The notes beneath the pieces were generated by a model, which worked only from the letters and a program-made list of their open reading frames with translations, had not been told where the DNA came from and did not search any database. A stretch of 64,000 nt of DNA from Odobenus rosmarus divergens (Eukaryota; Chordata; Mammalia; Carnivora; Odobenidae). Within the stretch, counting starts at the first letter, position 1, and every line of letters begins with the position of its first letter. The translations under genes and the position numbers were made by a program. The DNA is taken from contig NW_004451510.1 of the NCBI RefSeq assembly GCF_000321225.1, forward strand, positions 431,432-495,431. Reading direction: 5' to 3'. Below are positions 1 through 10,184 of this stretch, in pieces.

Positions 1-344
1 CAAAAGGCAAAATAATTCTTTTGCCTTTCTAGTTTCCTCTCTTTCTTCTAAAGTTAAAACCTCCAAAGCTTGTCCGTGCCTCTGCTTGGACTCAGAGGTG
101 GTCAGGGTGGAGTTTTTGTGGAAATTGTTACTTCTCCTTCTGGAGCTGACAATAGTAACTGTCCTTCCACTTCTTTCCGAGTTGGATATGTGTTTTAAGA
201 GTTTCATGTGTTTGTGTGAGTGTGGATGTGTGTGTTAGGGGAAGAGGGAGGGACATATTTGCCTTCCTTTCTTCTTGCATTGCCCCTTGCATGGCTTCTG
301 TGGAAGGCAGGCTTTGGAATTGCTTGGATGCTTGCCAGGTCCAG
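1..344. other. Unique sequence, no gene seen
   Basis: Mixed-composition sequence with a TG-rich stretch near 205-235. Short frames are open on both strands but overlap each other and lack any recognisable domain, so I do not call a gene. No known repeat recognised. Confidence 0.5.
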
Positions 345-455
345 TATATTAGCTTTCTATTACCAAATAAGACAGTACTACAAACATTCATGTTTGTTAT
401 CTTACAGTGTCCATGGGCCAGGAAACAGGCCTTTGTTGGATCCACCACTCACCAC
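345..455 (-). mobile_element. MLT1-type LTR fragment (ERVL-MaLR)
   Basis: The stretch reads like the reverse complement of the 3' end of an MLT1 LTR: TTAGCTTTCTATTACC, then a decayed AAACA..TTTGTTATCTTACAG segment, then a GGGCCAGGAA block. Only about 110 bases are recognisable and divergence is high, so this is a very old fragment. Family assignment is from memory of the consensus. Confidence 0.5.
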
Positions 456-695
456 TGGAGAGCTTGGAAAATGTTCATTTTATAAATAAATTGGCAGACT
501 TAATTTCTTTGTGGTTGTGTGACTGACCTCCCCCTTTTTTACTAGCTCCCAGCCAGGGACCACTCTTAGGGACCCAGAAGCCATTCTCAGGCCCTTGCCC
601 CCAAGCTCTGTAGACAGTTTGCAATATGGCTGCTCCTTTTCATCAAGCCAGCAGGAGCTCTTGTTTCTGATATTTCTCCTTCTTCCACTTGATTA
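456..695. other. Unique sequence
   Basis: No repeat or gene recognised between the LTR fragment and the SINE target site. Confidence 0.4.
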
Positions 696-712
696 AATCA
701 GGTCAGTCCAGG

Positions 713-911
713 GGCACCTGGGTGGCTCAGTCGTTAAACATCTGCCTTCGGCTCAGGTCATGATCCCAGGGTCCTGGGATCGAGTCCCACATCGGGCTCC
801 CTGCTCAGCGGGAAGCCTGCTTCTCCCCCTCCCACTCCCCCTGCTTGTGTTCCTTCTCTTGCTGTGTCTCTCTCTGTCAAATAAATAAATAAAATCTTTA
901 ATCAATCAATC
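713..911 (+). mobile_element. Carnivore tRNA-Lys-derived SINE
   Basis: The head GGCACCTGGGTGGCTCAGTC contains the degenerate tRNA A-box. It is followed by the B-box-like GATCGAGTCCC region, a pyrimidine-rich body and an AAATAAATAAATAAAATCTTT tail that passes into an (ATCA)n run. A 17-bp direct repeat, AATCAGGTCAGTCCAGG, lies at 696-712 and again at 912-928, showing insertion by L1-type target-primed reverse transcription. Confidence 0.97.
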
Positions 912-928
912 AATCAGGTCAGTCCAGG

Positions 929-2244
929 ATAATCTGTCTTTTGATTAACTCTAAGTCAACTGGTTAGTAACCTAATCACAAGTGTGATATTCCACGATAT
1001 TTATAAGTTCTACCCATACTTACTTAAGGGGGCAGGGATCATTAGATAAGGCATGTGTGTACATCAGGGGCTGGGAATTTGGGGGGCCCTTTTATAATCC
1101 TATCATACGTAGCCTTGCCAATTATTAATATGGTCAATCTTTCTTACTGGCAACCAACTTATTCTATATTCTTATGATTGCCCCTAGTCTATTTTAGCTG
1201 GATTTTTTTGTTTGTTTGCTTGCTTGTTTTTCCTCTTGGGCTATAAGAAAAGGAAGATTCTGAGGTTTGGCCTTACTGTGCTATTTTAATCTTAAGTAAA
1301 TAATCGCTTCTATTTATTATTTGCTATATTTTAATGTTCTCAGTACTTTTTGCATATAATGGAGTAATATTTATGCAATACCTCTTGATGGATTTTTTAT
1401 AATCCCTTTTATTTCCTTCTTCTGCTCCCCTTTGCAAATTTACACCTCAGTCATGAATACTCTCATGCCAAGAGAAGAAAAGGGGGTTCACCTTAAAATA
1501 AAGAATCCCAAGGAAGGCATGATGTAGGGAGAACTCTCAGAGAGGAAAAGCAAATAGCACCTGTTCAGATGGGGGGACAAAAGAGATTTGGAAAGATCCC
1601 TATGAATTAAAGATAAAGCCTGAGTCTCAGTAATAGAGTGCTCCCTCTCGTGGGCTCTAGATACATTGAGAAGTAAACCAAGGACAAGATGCGCAGTGGC
1701 TCAGAGGATGGCCATGGTGAGAAGTGAAGTGACTGCTGAATCCCTGACAGTCTGTACCATAAGAAAGAGCTGAACTGGCACCAAGACAGTGATGTGGGGA
1801 AACCATGTCTTTATTGTGCCCAGAGGCCAGCCCATGAGTTACAGCATCTGGGAACACTTCTGAAGTGGATGCAGGGAAGGCAGGGCCCAATGCTTAGAGA
1901 ACAGGCACAAGGAGCTACACTTCACCTGTTGGTCAATAGAAGCCATGGGGAAACAGCACAGAGAGAGAAGACTCCCTGAGGCTATGTGAACTTTCTCCTT
2001 GTCTAGATACCATCTTTGGAAGAAGGTGGGAGAGGAAGCACTCTTTCAGAAAGACATGCAAACCTTATTTTACCCCCAAATGAGACTGTTTATAATAGGA
2101 GAAACTTGTAATCGGAAAGTTTGCCATTATTTCTGCCATCAGTGGAAATAAGAATGGCAAAAAAAATGTATTTGTTATAGAAATAGAGAATCTAAATTCC
2201 ATGTACCTTCCAGGTTGTATTGCACTGAACTGTGGCCCTCCTCT
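929..2244. other. Unique sequence, no gene seen
   Basis: AT-rich sequence with a (TTTG/CTTG)n-like patch near 1207-1230. Short open frames at 1657-1979 overlap on opposite strands and carry no recognisable domain. A weak CTCF-like string lies near 1641-1662 but I do not call it. Confidence 0.45.
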
Positions 2245-2408
2245 TCATACATTATCTCATTTAACCATCCAGAAACTATTACTATTCTCATTTCAGAGAA
2301 GACAATACTGAAATTAAAGGAATCTTGATAATTCTGGCAATATCAAAAAACTATTAAGTCAGAGATGTGAGATTCCGTGTGACCCCAAAGCTGCCTATCT
2401 TAATCATC
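2245..2408 (+). mobile_element. MIR SINE
   Basis: The core CATTATCTCATTTAACC, then ACTATTACTATTCTCATTT, matches the MIR pattern of 'ACTCATTTAATCC ... TATTATTATCCCCATTT'. The 3' part follows in order (AAGTCAGAGATGTGAGATTC). Highly diverged, with no target duplication left, as expected for a mammal-wide element. Confidence 0.65.
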
Positions 2409-2664
2409 TTGATTTATAATATAGGGTACATATTATTTCAGTGACAATTTGAGTGACATCAATATGGGCTTCAGTTCTGGAGTTGGTGTATGAATTTGTC
2501 ATTTGCTCTCCCGGATATTCACAAAATATATTAATTTTTAAAGCTTAAAGGAGCATATTGAACTGCCAGTTGGTTTTCTTTATATCTATGTCCATATCAG
2601 GACTTAGTTATTGGTCCTGCCTGCAGACAAACAAGTCAGGTTACAGTAAAGATGCTTTCTTCAG
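2409..2664. other. Unique sequence
   Basis: AT-rich, no repeat or gene recognised. Confidence 0.4.
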
Positions 2665-2680
2665 AATCCTTCTAACTCTT

Positions 2681-3467
2681 TTTTTTAAATTTTATTTTAT
2701 TATATTACATTAGTCACCATACAGTACATCATTTGTTTTTGATGTAGTGATCCACGATTCATTGTTTTCATATAACATCCAGTGCTCCATGCAGTACATG
2801 CCCTCCTTAATACCCATCACTGGACTAACCCATCCCCCCACCCCCCTCCCCTCTAAAACCCTCAGATTGTTTCTCAGAGCCCATAGTCTCTCATGGTTTG
2901 TCTCTCCCTCCGATTCCCCCCTTCATTTTTCCCTTCCTTCTCCTAATGTCCTCCATGCTATTCCTTATGTTCCACAAATAAGTGAAACCATATGATAATT
3001 GACTTTCTCTGCTTGACTCATTTCACTTAGTATAATCTCCTCCAGTCCCATCCATGTTGATGTAAAAGTTGGGTATTCATTCTTTCTGATGGATGAGTAA
3101 TATTCCATTGTATATATGGAGCACATTTTCTTTATCCATTCATCTGTTGAAGGGCATCTCAGCTCTTTCCACAGTTTGAATATTGCAGACATTGCTGCTA
3201 TGAACATTGGGGTGCATATGGCCCTTCTTTTCACTACATCTGTGTCTTTGAGGTAAATACCCAGTAGTGCAATTGCTGGGTTGTAGGGTAGCTCTATTTT
3301 TAATTTTTTGAGGTACCTCCACACTGTTTTCCAAAGTGGCTGTACCAACTTGCATCCCAACCAACAGTGTAAGAGGGTTCCCCTTTCTCTACAACCTCTC
3401 CAACATTTGCTGTTTCTTGCCTTGTCAGTTGTTGCCATTCTAACTGGTGTAAGGTGGTATCTCAATC
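2681..3467 (-). mobile_element. 5'-truncated LINE-1, 3' end
   Basis: Read on the minus strand, this is the last ~500 bases of L1 ORF2 followed by a carnivore-type 3' UTR (including the TTAGTCACCATACAGTACAT segment) and a poly(A) tail seen here as a T-run at 2681. A perfect 16-bp duplication, AATCCTTCTAACTCTT, at 2665-2680 and 3468-3483 brackets the copy. At 787 bp it is a typical dead-on-arrival truncated insertion, in good condition and so fairly recent. Confidence 0.96.
2965..3465 (-). pseudogene. L1 ORF2 C-terminal fragment
   Basis: An open frame of 166 codons matches the C-terminal end of the LINE-1 ORF2 protein. Recognisable pieces include the zinc-knuckle-like region with [18 protein letters not shown], the [12 protein letters not shown] block and the terminal MEYYSSIRKNE and TSTWMGLEEI motifs. 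It ends at the normal ORF2 stop. The reverse transcriptase and endonuclease domains are missing because the insertion is truncated, so it has no independent function. Confidence 0.92.
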
Positions 3468-3483
3468 AATCCTTCTAACTCTT

Positions 3484-5989
3484 CAAAATGGTACTACACA
3501 CCTCTTTTTGTATTTCTACAGTGTTTAGTTCCAGATAGTACCTTTTACCTATCACTGTGCAAGAACTCAAGCCCAAGGAGGCAGAATTGTGGTCAAATCT
3601 GGTCTACTTCCATTTGCCAACCTTTGGCACAGACAACATCCATCTTAAGATCCAGTGTGGCCCTAGACTGCAAATGTCTGATTGCCCAAACTCTAGACTT
3701 TAGAACCTGAAGGACTGGAACTGTCTTGGCCTTGCTTAACTGTTTCATTCTGTCCTTAATGACCTCATTTCTCGGTGTTTTTCATGCTCCATTCCATGTC
3801 ATTCTTTTTGTTCTTTCTCTGAATGTCAGTCATTTTACCCATAGGCAAAGGGTGTGATTTACTAGACCAAATCATGGTAGGTATTTGTCAACTGCTGCCT
3901 TCTAAATTTGGCGGAAGTGAGTGGAAAAAGATTCTGATGTTTTCTGAACTGCACCCAAATACAAAATAGAAATCCAAAATGTTCTGGGAAAATATACCTT
4001 CTTATGGCTTAAAATTTATCCATCTCTCAATGGAAACTATTTAGGCATGCATCAGTATTTAGCTCTGACCTAGATATTTAGCCAAAATGTGCTCATTAGC
4101 TTCAGCCTCAGCATTGGCCTTTGAAAAATTCAGGCTGAAGATTCATGTGCAATTTCATACCTTTTCTGGTATCCCTAAGCATGTGGTAGACCCATGTGAT
4201 GACAAGGTTCCCATCATCCCTAAACAGCATAACCAGAACAGGAAAACAAGCAAGGAATTGCATTCCAATTCACTATTCATATATGAATATTCACTTTCAA
4301 ATATAAGTACATATTTCAGATGTACCTTGAAGTGAAAAATCTTCTCATGTGCTTTACATATGATAAAACATAGCAGTCATTTACATATATTTATTATTTC
4401 AGGCATAAAATGCTATAAAAATTAATAATGATTTTGGAAATTTTAATGTCACATGCCAAATATTATTAAGAATTTATAAATGATTAAATGAATGAAAAAT
4501 GATTGACAAAAATACTACCACTACAAGGGACTATGTTAGCTAAATAACTTAGAAAGAATGTTATATTTTTTTCAAATTAAATATATTTTTAAAATTAAGT
4601 AATAATGTGAGGCAGAAAAATAAGGTCTAAATTACATCATGCTTCTAATCCTTATAGGATTATCTGGCATATTAGTATTCACAACATTAAACAAGATAGC
4701 TTTTAATAATGGTATTTTTTTAAAAAAGAATTGTATTTAATTTTCATGTATTTAATTATACTTAGGCCCTAAGTCTGTCAAGAAGTCCTATTGAGGAATT
4801 GTTCCCATTTTACGAGAATGAGTCAAAAGAAGAATGTCAAAAAAAAAAGAAGAAGAAGAATGTCAACTTACCCAACTTTTTATAGAATGGAAAATCAGAA
4901 AAATGTCATGCAATTGTCATTGCCAACGGAACAAACACGAAGGCTCTGAATGATTCTGAATCACAGGTATTCAACTTTTCGCACTCTCAGCTGTGTGTTT
5001 GGAAAGTAATTATAGCAATGTGTAATAGAACAGATTTACTGGCTGTGAGCAGAAAGACAGTAGCTGTTTTCCTCATTCTCTTTAAGCCATAGAGAAGCTC
5101 CATGACACACTAGAAATGTTGAAACTTCTTGTCTGCACTTCTACAGAATGTTCAAACAAAATGGTATAGCAACTAAGGCATGTTTAAAACAAAAAACTGC
5201 TTGCAATAAAGGAAGTCTTCATACTGAACTTTGCAAATAAGAAAAGCCAATTAACAACAGATGAGTGCTTGAGAGAACAGGTTCGTTATTGAAATCTCCT
5301 AAAGAATAAAACCAATTCATGTTTCTAGAGAGTGAAAGCATTTCTTACGTGCATCATACAAGAATAAAAAGTAATCATTTCTTTATTCTATTCTAGGAAA
5401 GGTGCATGGATTGAGGGCAACTTCATAGAGAACCAGAGAAGTTAGTCCCAAGCAATGTGCCAAGATTTATGCCACAACCTCCATGAAATTTAAACAATTT
5501 CCAGCAAGCCTTCATTTCTCCCATTTCATAAAACTGTCCCTGATAATCATGTATGTGCTGACCTGTTTAATTAGTTATTCAGCACAGGAACAAACATATT
5601 TCTGACTGAGTGATAGGATTCACCAATTATGTTAACTTATGAGGAAAGGACATTGGGAAGTTTTAGAGTACACTCTGGTGTTAATTTGCATAAACAAGTT
5701 ATTACCATAAAAAATGTTTCCATACATGTTCAGAAATGCCTTGTGTCTTTTTCTTTACCAGTACCTGCTTCAGAGAAACTTCACAAGACAACAGAGACTA
5801 CAAGAAAAGTCAGTTACCTGAAGCTTTCATTTTGACTCTAAGGAAAAGGAATTCTTCATCTTGAAAAGCCTGAGTTTTAGCAAACTTCTGTTGGTTAGAA
5901 TTGAGCCCTTCCCTTTCAAAATGAGCAGGAACAAAACAAGCAAGGAGAGGGGTGTCCACAGGGGTATATGGTGAAACATGTCAGATTTT
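3484..5989. other. Unique AT-rich sequence, no gene seen
   Basis: About 2.5 kb without a recognisable repeat apart from a short A/AAG-rich patch at 4838-4860, flanked by two copies of GAAGAATGTCAA. Open frames of up to 82 codons (for example 4087-4335) show no domain. The AT-rich part at 4340-4770 could include conserved non-coding sequence but nothing specific can be claimed. Confidence 0.45.
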
Positions 5990-6160
5990 GAATTATTAGA
6001 CATTTGGGTTTGCAGTCTTAACTCTGCTACTTCATAGCTGTGTGACCTTAGAATTTTCTGAGTCTGTTTCCTCTTCTATAAAATGGGAATAGTAATAGGC
6101 TCTACTGTATAAGATCATTATTAGGATTAAATAAACTAGTCTTTATAAAATGCTTGCCAG
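5990..6160 (-). mobile_element. MIR SINE
   Basis: The order of blocks is that of reverse-complemented MIR: CTCTGCTACTTCATAGCTGTGTGACCTT..., then TTTCCTCTTCTATAAAATGGG, an AATAGTAATAGG block, and GGATTAAATAAA near the end. Well-preserved for a MIR. Confidence 0.85.
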
Positions 6161-6650
6161 TTAGCTATTACTGCATGACAAACATCCCAACACTCATAGA
6201 TTAAAAGAAAAACTAGTTCTTATTTCTTCTGAGACTGTGGGCGAGCTCGACGATGCTGCTTATACCAAGCTTGGTTGATGTCACTTGGTTCACCCACATA
6301 TCTGTAGTCAGCTTGCAGTTGGCTGGTCTAGATGGCCTAATTCACAAGCCGGGAGACCTACCAGATGTTGGCTGGCTATTGAAGTGAGTCAGATAACTGG
6401 GCCACCTACCTCTCCTCTTCCAGGTGCTTGGCTCAGACTTGTTCTCATAGCAGAGACAGAGGTTTCAGAGATAAAGTGAATATATTCAGGGCTTCTTGAG
6501 ACTGAAGCCTAGAAATGGTACACTACTTACACCATATTATATCCATCAAAGCAAATCATATAACCAAATCCAATATCAATGGAGGAAGGACATTATACCT
6601 CCAAGAGAGGAACTGCAAAGTCATGTGGCAAAGGTCATGGAAACCATAGA
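6161..6650 (-). mobile_element. MLT1-type LTR (ERVL-MaLR)
   Basis: Starts with TTAGCTATTACTGCATGACA and a decayed poly(A)-signal region, followed by the TCTGAGACTGTGGGC region, the repeated TTGGCTGG blocks, and ends with a GCAAAGTCATGTGGCAAAGG region. This is the block order of a reverse-complemented MLT1 LTR. It lies directly beside the MIR at 5990. No internal retroviral sequence is attached, so it is a solo LTR. Confidence 0.7.
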
Positions 6651-7360
6651 AACCTAAAGGTGTGAATAATTGTGATTATTTATGCAACATGGCACAGTGG
6701 TTGGCACACCATAAACATTCAATAAGAGAGGACTCGGATTTTTATTGTGGAGTAGATTGGAGAGGGGAGAGAGAGAGGGAGGTAGTCGGGGGGTATTTGG
6801 GGCGGGGGGCTGCTGGCTTAAGAATAGGGTGTGGTTGAGAAACCAAAGTGGTGCTCTGGTCTTTGGAAGCAATCCTGAACTTTGAGGGTGTGCTGAACAC
6901 CAGCTTCCTCCATATCTCTAACTGATCAAGGTAATCAAATAGGATGTCTGTATCATTCTTTCCAACTACAGGGCACTGTTCAAATATTAAGAAATCCTCA
7001 AATTCTGTCTCTGTAGCTGAGCAGAAAATGAATAATCCTATATTCCCCAAGGAGCCTTCTTTGTCACAATGGCAAAGTGATTCATCCACCCAAGGTCACT
7101 GGTAAATTGAAATCTGAGCCAGGACTTTGAAGGAGTTACTATCTCACAGCTAAGTGTTTTGACAAGGTGGGATGAGCCAGGTTAATAGAAAAAGCCACTT
7201 ATAAAGGGGAGATTCTTTATCCACACACTTTGCTGGAAACCTTAACATGAAGATTGATAGTAAGTTGGAAAAATTGCAGGGGAAAAGAGAAAGGCATTGC
7301 TGAATATAAGAAGTAAATTTGGTTTTAAAACACTTCATGAGCAATCAATGGGACCTACTG
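6651..7360. other. Mostly unique, with G-rich tract
   Basis: A short ACAGTGGTTGGCACACC...CATTCAATAAG piece at 6690-6727 resembles the 3' end of L2 or MIR. A purine/G-rich tract lies at 6759-6812. A minus-strand frame of 115 codons (6742-7089) runs through this tract and has no recognisable domain, so I do not call a gene. Confidence 0.45.
6759..6812 (+). repeat. G-rich tract, possible G-quadruplex
   Basis: Runs of GGGG, GGG, GGGGGG, GGGG and GGGGGG occur within about 50 bases, separated by short purine or mixed spacers. Four or more G-runs of at least three satisfy the usual sequence rule for a potential intramolecular quadruplex on the plus strand, though one spacer is longer than seven. 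Confidence 0.5.
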
Positions 7361-7385
7361 AACAGGCCAGAGGGCGCTGTAGTGG
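7361..7385. promoter_or_regulatory. Candidate CTCF core motif
   Basis: The string GGCCAGAGGGCGCTGTAG contains the CCAGAGGGCGCT core that matches the AGRKGGCR half of the CTCF consensus at every position, in a region otherwise poor in CpG. The left part of the motif (CCA before the S/Y positions) does not match. Sequence match only; no occupancy is implied. Confidence 0.35.
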
Positions 7386-8029
7386 AACAGAGCAAATAGA
7401 AGAGTTATTTTAGGAAAAGGGAAACAGGGACCCAAATTTGGTCTAGGAAAATTCATTATAAATATGTCACTCATTGCAAATGTAGAGAAACATTGCAATC
7501 CTCTACCAGCCAAGCCCAAAGCAGGCATAGATCTAATCTCTGTTCACACGCACCTAAGGCACACGCTCAGAATTTTTTTTTGTTTAATGCCAAACTGACC
7601 CCTCCTCCTCTCTTTGGCATATCACATGAAGACTTGCTTTATGGATCCTTATTTTCTTGGCCACATATTATATATTTAGGAGGCACAGAAGAGTCCAAGT
7701 TTTGAATATTGTCTACAATTGTCCCTCCTACAACCTCTTCACCTCCATCTGAAAGAGGCCTCAGAATACTAGATGTCCCAGCAAGACTCCACCCTCCACC
7801 CCACTTCTCTACCACTTATGGCCTCAGGATGTGTATCTGACTGCAGACTGCCAGAAATAATACAGATCTGCTTCTTATACCAGTTTCCGTCAAGCAGCCA
7901 ATTTTCAGGATCCCCAGGGCATGTGCCATGCTCAGGCATAAATGCTAAAGGGCTGTGTGGGGTGGGGGAGCATCTCAGCTCCCAACCTCCAGCATTGTTT
8001 ACCTCTTGCCAGGTCTTACTTTCTCCGTA
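7386..8029. other. Unique sequence, no gene seen
   Basis: Two antisense frames at 7769-8050 are mirror shadows of one another, with no domain. Nothing else recognised. Confidence 0.45.
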
Positions 8030-8218
8030 GCACTTATCACCAACCATCACACATGTTTTATTGTTTTATTTACTAAGTCATCTGTTTAATGTGTTTATTT
8101 TCTCTCCCTGGTATAATATAAGAAGATTGCTATGTCCATTTTGTTTTATCCTGTATTCCTAGTACCTAAGATAGTGTATGGCTCACAGGAAGCATTGATA
8201 AATATTTCTTAAACTAGT
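8030..8218 (+). mobile_element. LINE-2, 3' end
   Basis: The order TTTATTTACTAAGTCATC..., TATGTCCATTTTGTTTTATCC, CTAGTACCTAAGATAGTG, GGCTCACAGGAAGCATTGATAAATAT is the L2 3' end pattern ('TGTCTTGTTCACTGCTGTATCCCCAGCACCTAGAACAGTGCCTGGCACATAGTAGGTGCTCAATAAATA'). Confidence 0.75.
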
Positions 8219-8364
8219 AAATGTCAGCACATGCTTGTGTAAATTTAGAGTTTGGGTAAAAAAGGTCTAGGAGGCACAGTATTACATTAATATGGACATA
8301 TTATATAACTCTGAGTGCTGGTAGAGAGATAACAGGTACTGGAGTCAGACAGAAGTGGGTTTCA

Positions 8365-8641
8365 ATCCTGCTGATGAAATGTGAGTGAAAACGATTTGTG
8401 TCACTTCTGGACAAAGCATATTATAGACAGTAGGAGATGCTGTAATACCCTTTTGCCAAAGCATGGTGGTCAAAATGGACCCTCTGCCGCCTTGGTTCCT
8501 TGAGTTACTACAGAAGGCAGTGACCCCTGCTGACCTGCAGTAAACATGTAACACAAACAGGAAATAAGTAAATGTCATGTTAAGCCATTGAGGTGTGGGA
8601 ACTGTTTGTTACTGAAGCATAATCTGGCCTGCTCTGACTCA
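8365..8641 (+). mobile_element. ERVL/MaLR-like LTR, 3' part
   Basis: Contains GTGTCACTTCTGGACAAAGC, a TTCCTTGAGTTACTACAGAA block, an AGGAAATAAGTAAA poly(A)-signal region, then TGTTAAGCCATTGAGGT and GTTTGTTACTGAAGCATAA. This order, ending in 'TTAAGCCACTGAG ... TTTGTTACTGCAGCATAA', is typical of ERVL/MaLR LTR 3' ends. I cannot name the subfamily. Confidence 0.6.
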
Positions 8642-8721
8642 TACACTGTGTGGCTTAGGAGGTTTCTATGAAGATATTGATGCTATACAAAAGAAACAAT
8701 AAGGCTTCCCACACAAACTAT

Positions 8722-8795
8722 AATTAAATTAAATAACATGTATAAAGCACTTAGCATGACCCTTTGATTCATAGTAGGTCTTCAGTAAAATTTAA
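8722..8795 (-). mobile_element. MIR SINE fragment
   Basis: The piece ATTAAATTAAATAACATG.ATAAAGCACTTAGCA, followed by CATAGTAGGTCTTCAGTAAA, matches the last part of reverse-complemented MIR. Short and diverged. Confidence 0.55.
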
Positions 8796-9332
8796 AAAGA
8801 TAATAACTACATACAGTAGAGATCAAATATCTGCAACCTGTTACCAGGTTTTTCACCCTTCTGAAATCATGTTTTCATTCAATATCCAAGGAAAATAGTT
8901 CCAGTCTTTATACTATGGAACTTTATACAGTGAATGCAGAATGCAATGCCTTCCCCAGTATTCTTCCAGGAAAATAGGAATGGGAAAGATTGGAGGATGG
9001 TTGCATTCTTTTGGTTGCTGTTGTCAATGCTGCCTTCAAAGTAATTTCCACTTTCCCACTTGCTCACACCCTCTTTGATTTACCAGCTGTTCCATCTCAG
9101 TGAGTTGAGCTCCATTTCACTCCAATACATGGAAGATACCTTCTCTTCTTTACTGACTCAGCTCCTAAAGTCAGTGCCTTCAAATGGTTAAAGTACCTGT
9201 TATTCAGAGAAGTAAGATACATCTTGCCGTGTCTATTGCAAATCCTGCAATAATATTAAGCACATGACAAAGATTCAGTAACTACTTGTTTCTTACTTAC
9301 TTGTGTGCTACATTTGTTTTTTCACTTAAGTC
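8796..9332. other. Unique sequence
   Basis: No gene. A possible L2 remnant lies at 9225-9295 (AATATTAAGCACATGACAAAG..TTCAGTAACTACTTG), too weak to call. Confidence 0.4.
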
Positions 9333-9762
9333 AGGGGTTAGCAATTTTTTTTTTAAATCAAGGGCCAGATGTTAAATATTTTTGGCTTTGTGGCCCATAC
9401 AGTCCCTGTCACAACCACTCAATCCCTGTTGTGGTGTGAAAGTGGCCATAGACATTATGTAAACAAATGAGCACGGCTGTGTGTCAATAAAACTTTATTT
9501 TTTTTTTTAATTTTTTTTTAAGATTTTATTTGAGAGAGCAAGAGAGCACAAGCAGGGGAAGGGGCAGAGGGAGAGGGAGAAGCAGACTCCCCGCTGAGCA
9601 GGAAGCCCCAGGTGGGGCCCGATCCTAGCACCCTGGGATCATGACCCAAGCCAAAGGCAACCGCCCAACCAACCAAGCCACCCAGGCATCCAATAAAACT
9701 TTATTGAAAATAAAGGCAGCTCCTGGATTTGATTCTCAGATTGTCATTGGATGACTCCTGAT
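9333..9762 (+). mobile_element. hAT-type non-autonomous DNA transposon, split by a SINE
   Basis: The left half (9333-9499) begins CAGGGGTTAGCAATTTTT and includes GGGCCAGATGTTAAATATTT, GGCTTTGTGGCCCATACAG and CAATAAAACTTTATT. The right half (9691-9762) resumes with the same CAATAAAACTTTATT and continues to a region matching the far end. This is the common mammalian repeat reading 'CAGGGGTTGGCAAACT ... GGGCCAGATAGTAAATATTTTAGGCTTTG'. A second copy lies inverted at 59535-59746. I am sure of the family type but not its catalogue name. Confidence 0.8.
9500..9690 (-). mobile_element. Carnivore SINE inside the hAT element
   Basis: Reverse-oriented tRNA-Lys SINE with a T-run, AAGATTTTATTTGAGAGAGC and a terminal CCACCCAGGCATCC. 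The 15-bp duplication CAATAAAACTTTATT at 9485-9499 and 9691-9705 is a piece of the host transposon, which proves the order of events: hAT first, SINE later. Confidence 0.96.
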
Positions 9763-9999
9763 TTAAACCATTCCAATTGCCTCTTACCAGAGAACGTGTA
9801 CATTTAAAACATTTCCAGAGATATTTTCTTCAACTCACCACCATTTTTATTTAACAACTTAAGTATTCATCTGCTGTACCCTAAGCTCTGTGTAATCTTC
9901 TGATCTATGAGTCAAGTAACCAACAGTCCTGCCCTCTGGGGTCTCTTCATCCCTCCGGAGGACCGAGATGGAAATACAGATAAAAATTCAACTTGGTAT

Positions 10000-10169
10000 G
10001 GGGCACCAGGGTGGCTCAATAGGTTAAGTGTCTGCCTTCAGCTCTGGTCATGATCCCAGGGTCATGAGACCGAGTCCTGCATTGCACTCCCTGCTTCACG
10101 GGGAGTCTGCTTCTCCCTCTGCCTCCCTCTCTCTGTCTCTCATGAATAAATGAATAAAAATCTTTAAAA
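10000..10169 (+). mobile_element. Carnivore SINE
   Basis: Head GGGCACCAGGGTGGCTCAAT, pyrimidine-rich body and a GAATAAATGAATAAAAATC tail. The target duplication AAATTCAACTTGGTA is at 9984-9998 and 10170-10184. Several substitutions from the usual sequence suggest an older copy. Confidence 0.96.
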
Positions 10170-10184
10170 AAATTCAACTTGGTA

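Noticed and set aside
1641..1662. Weak CTCF-like string CTCCCTCTCGTGGG
   Set aside because: Too many mismatches from the consensus core to support a call.
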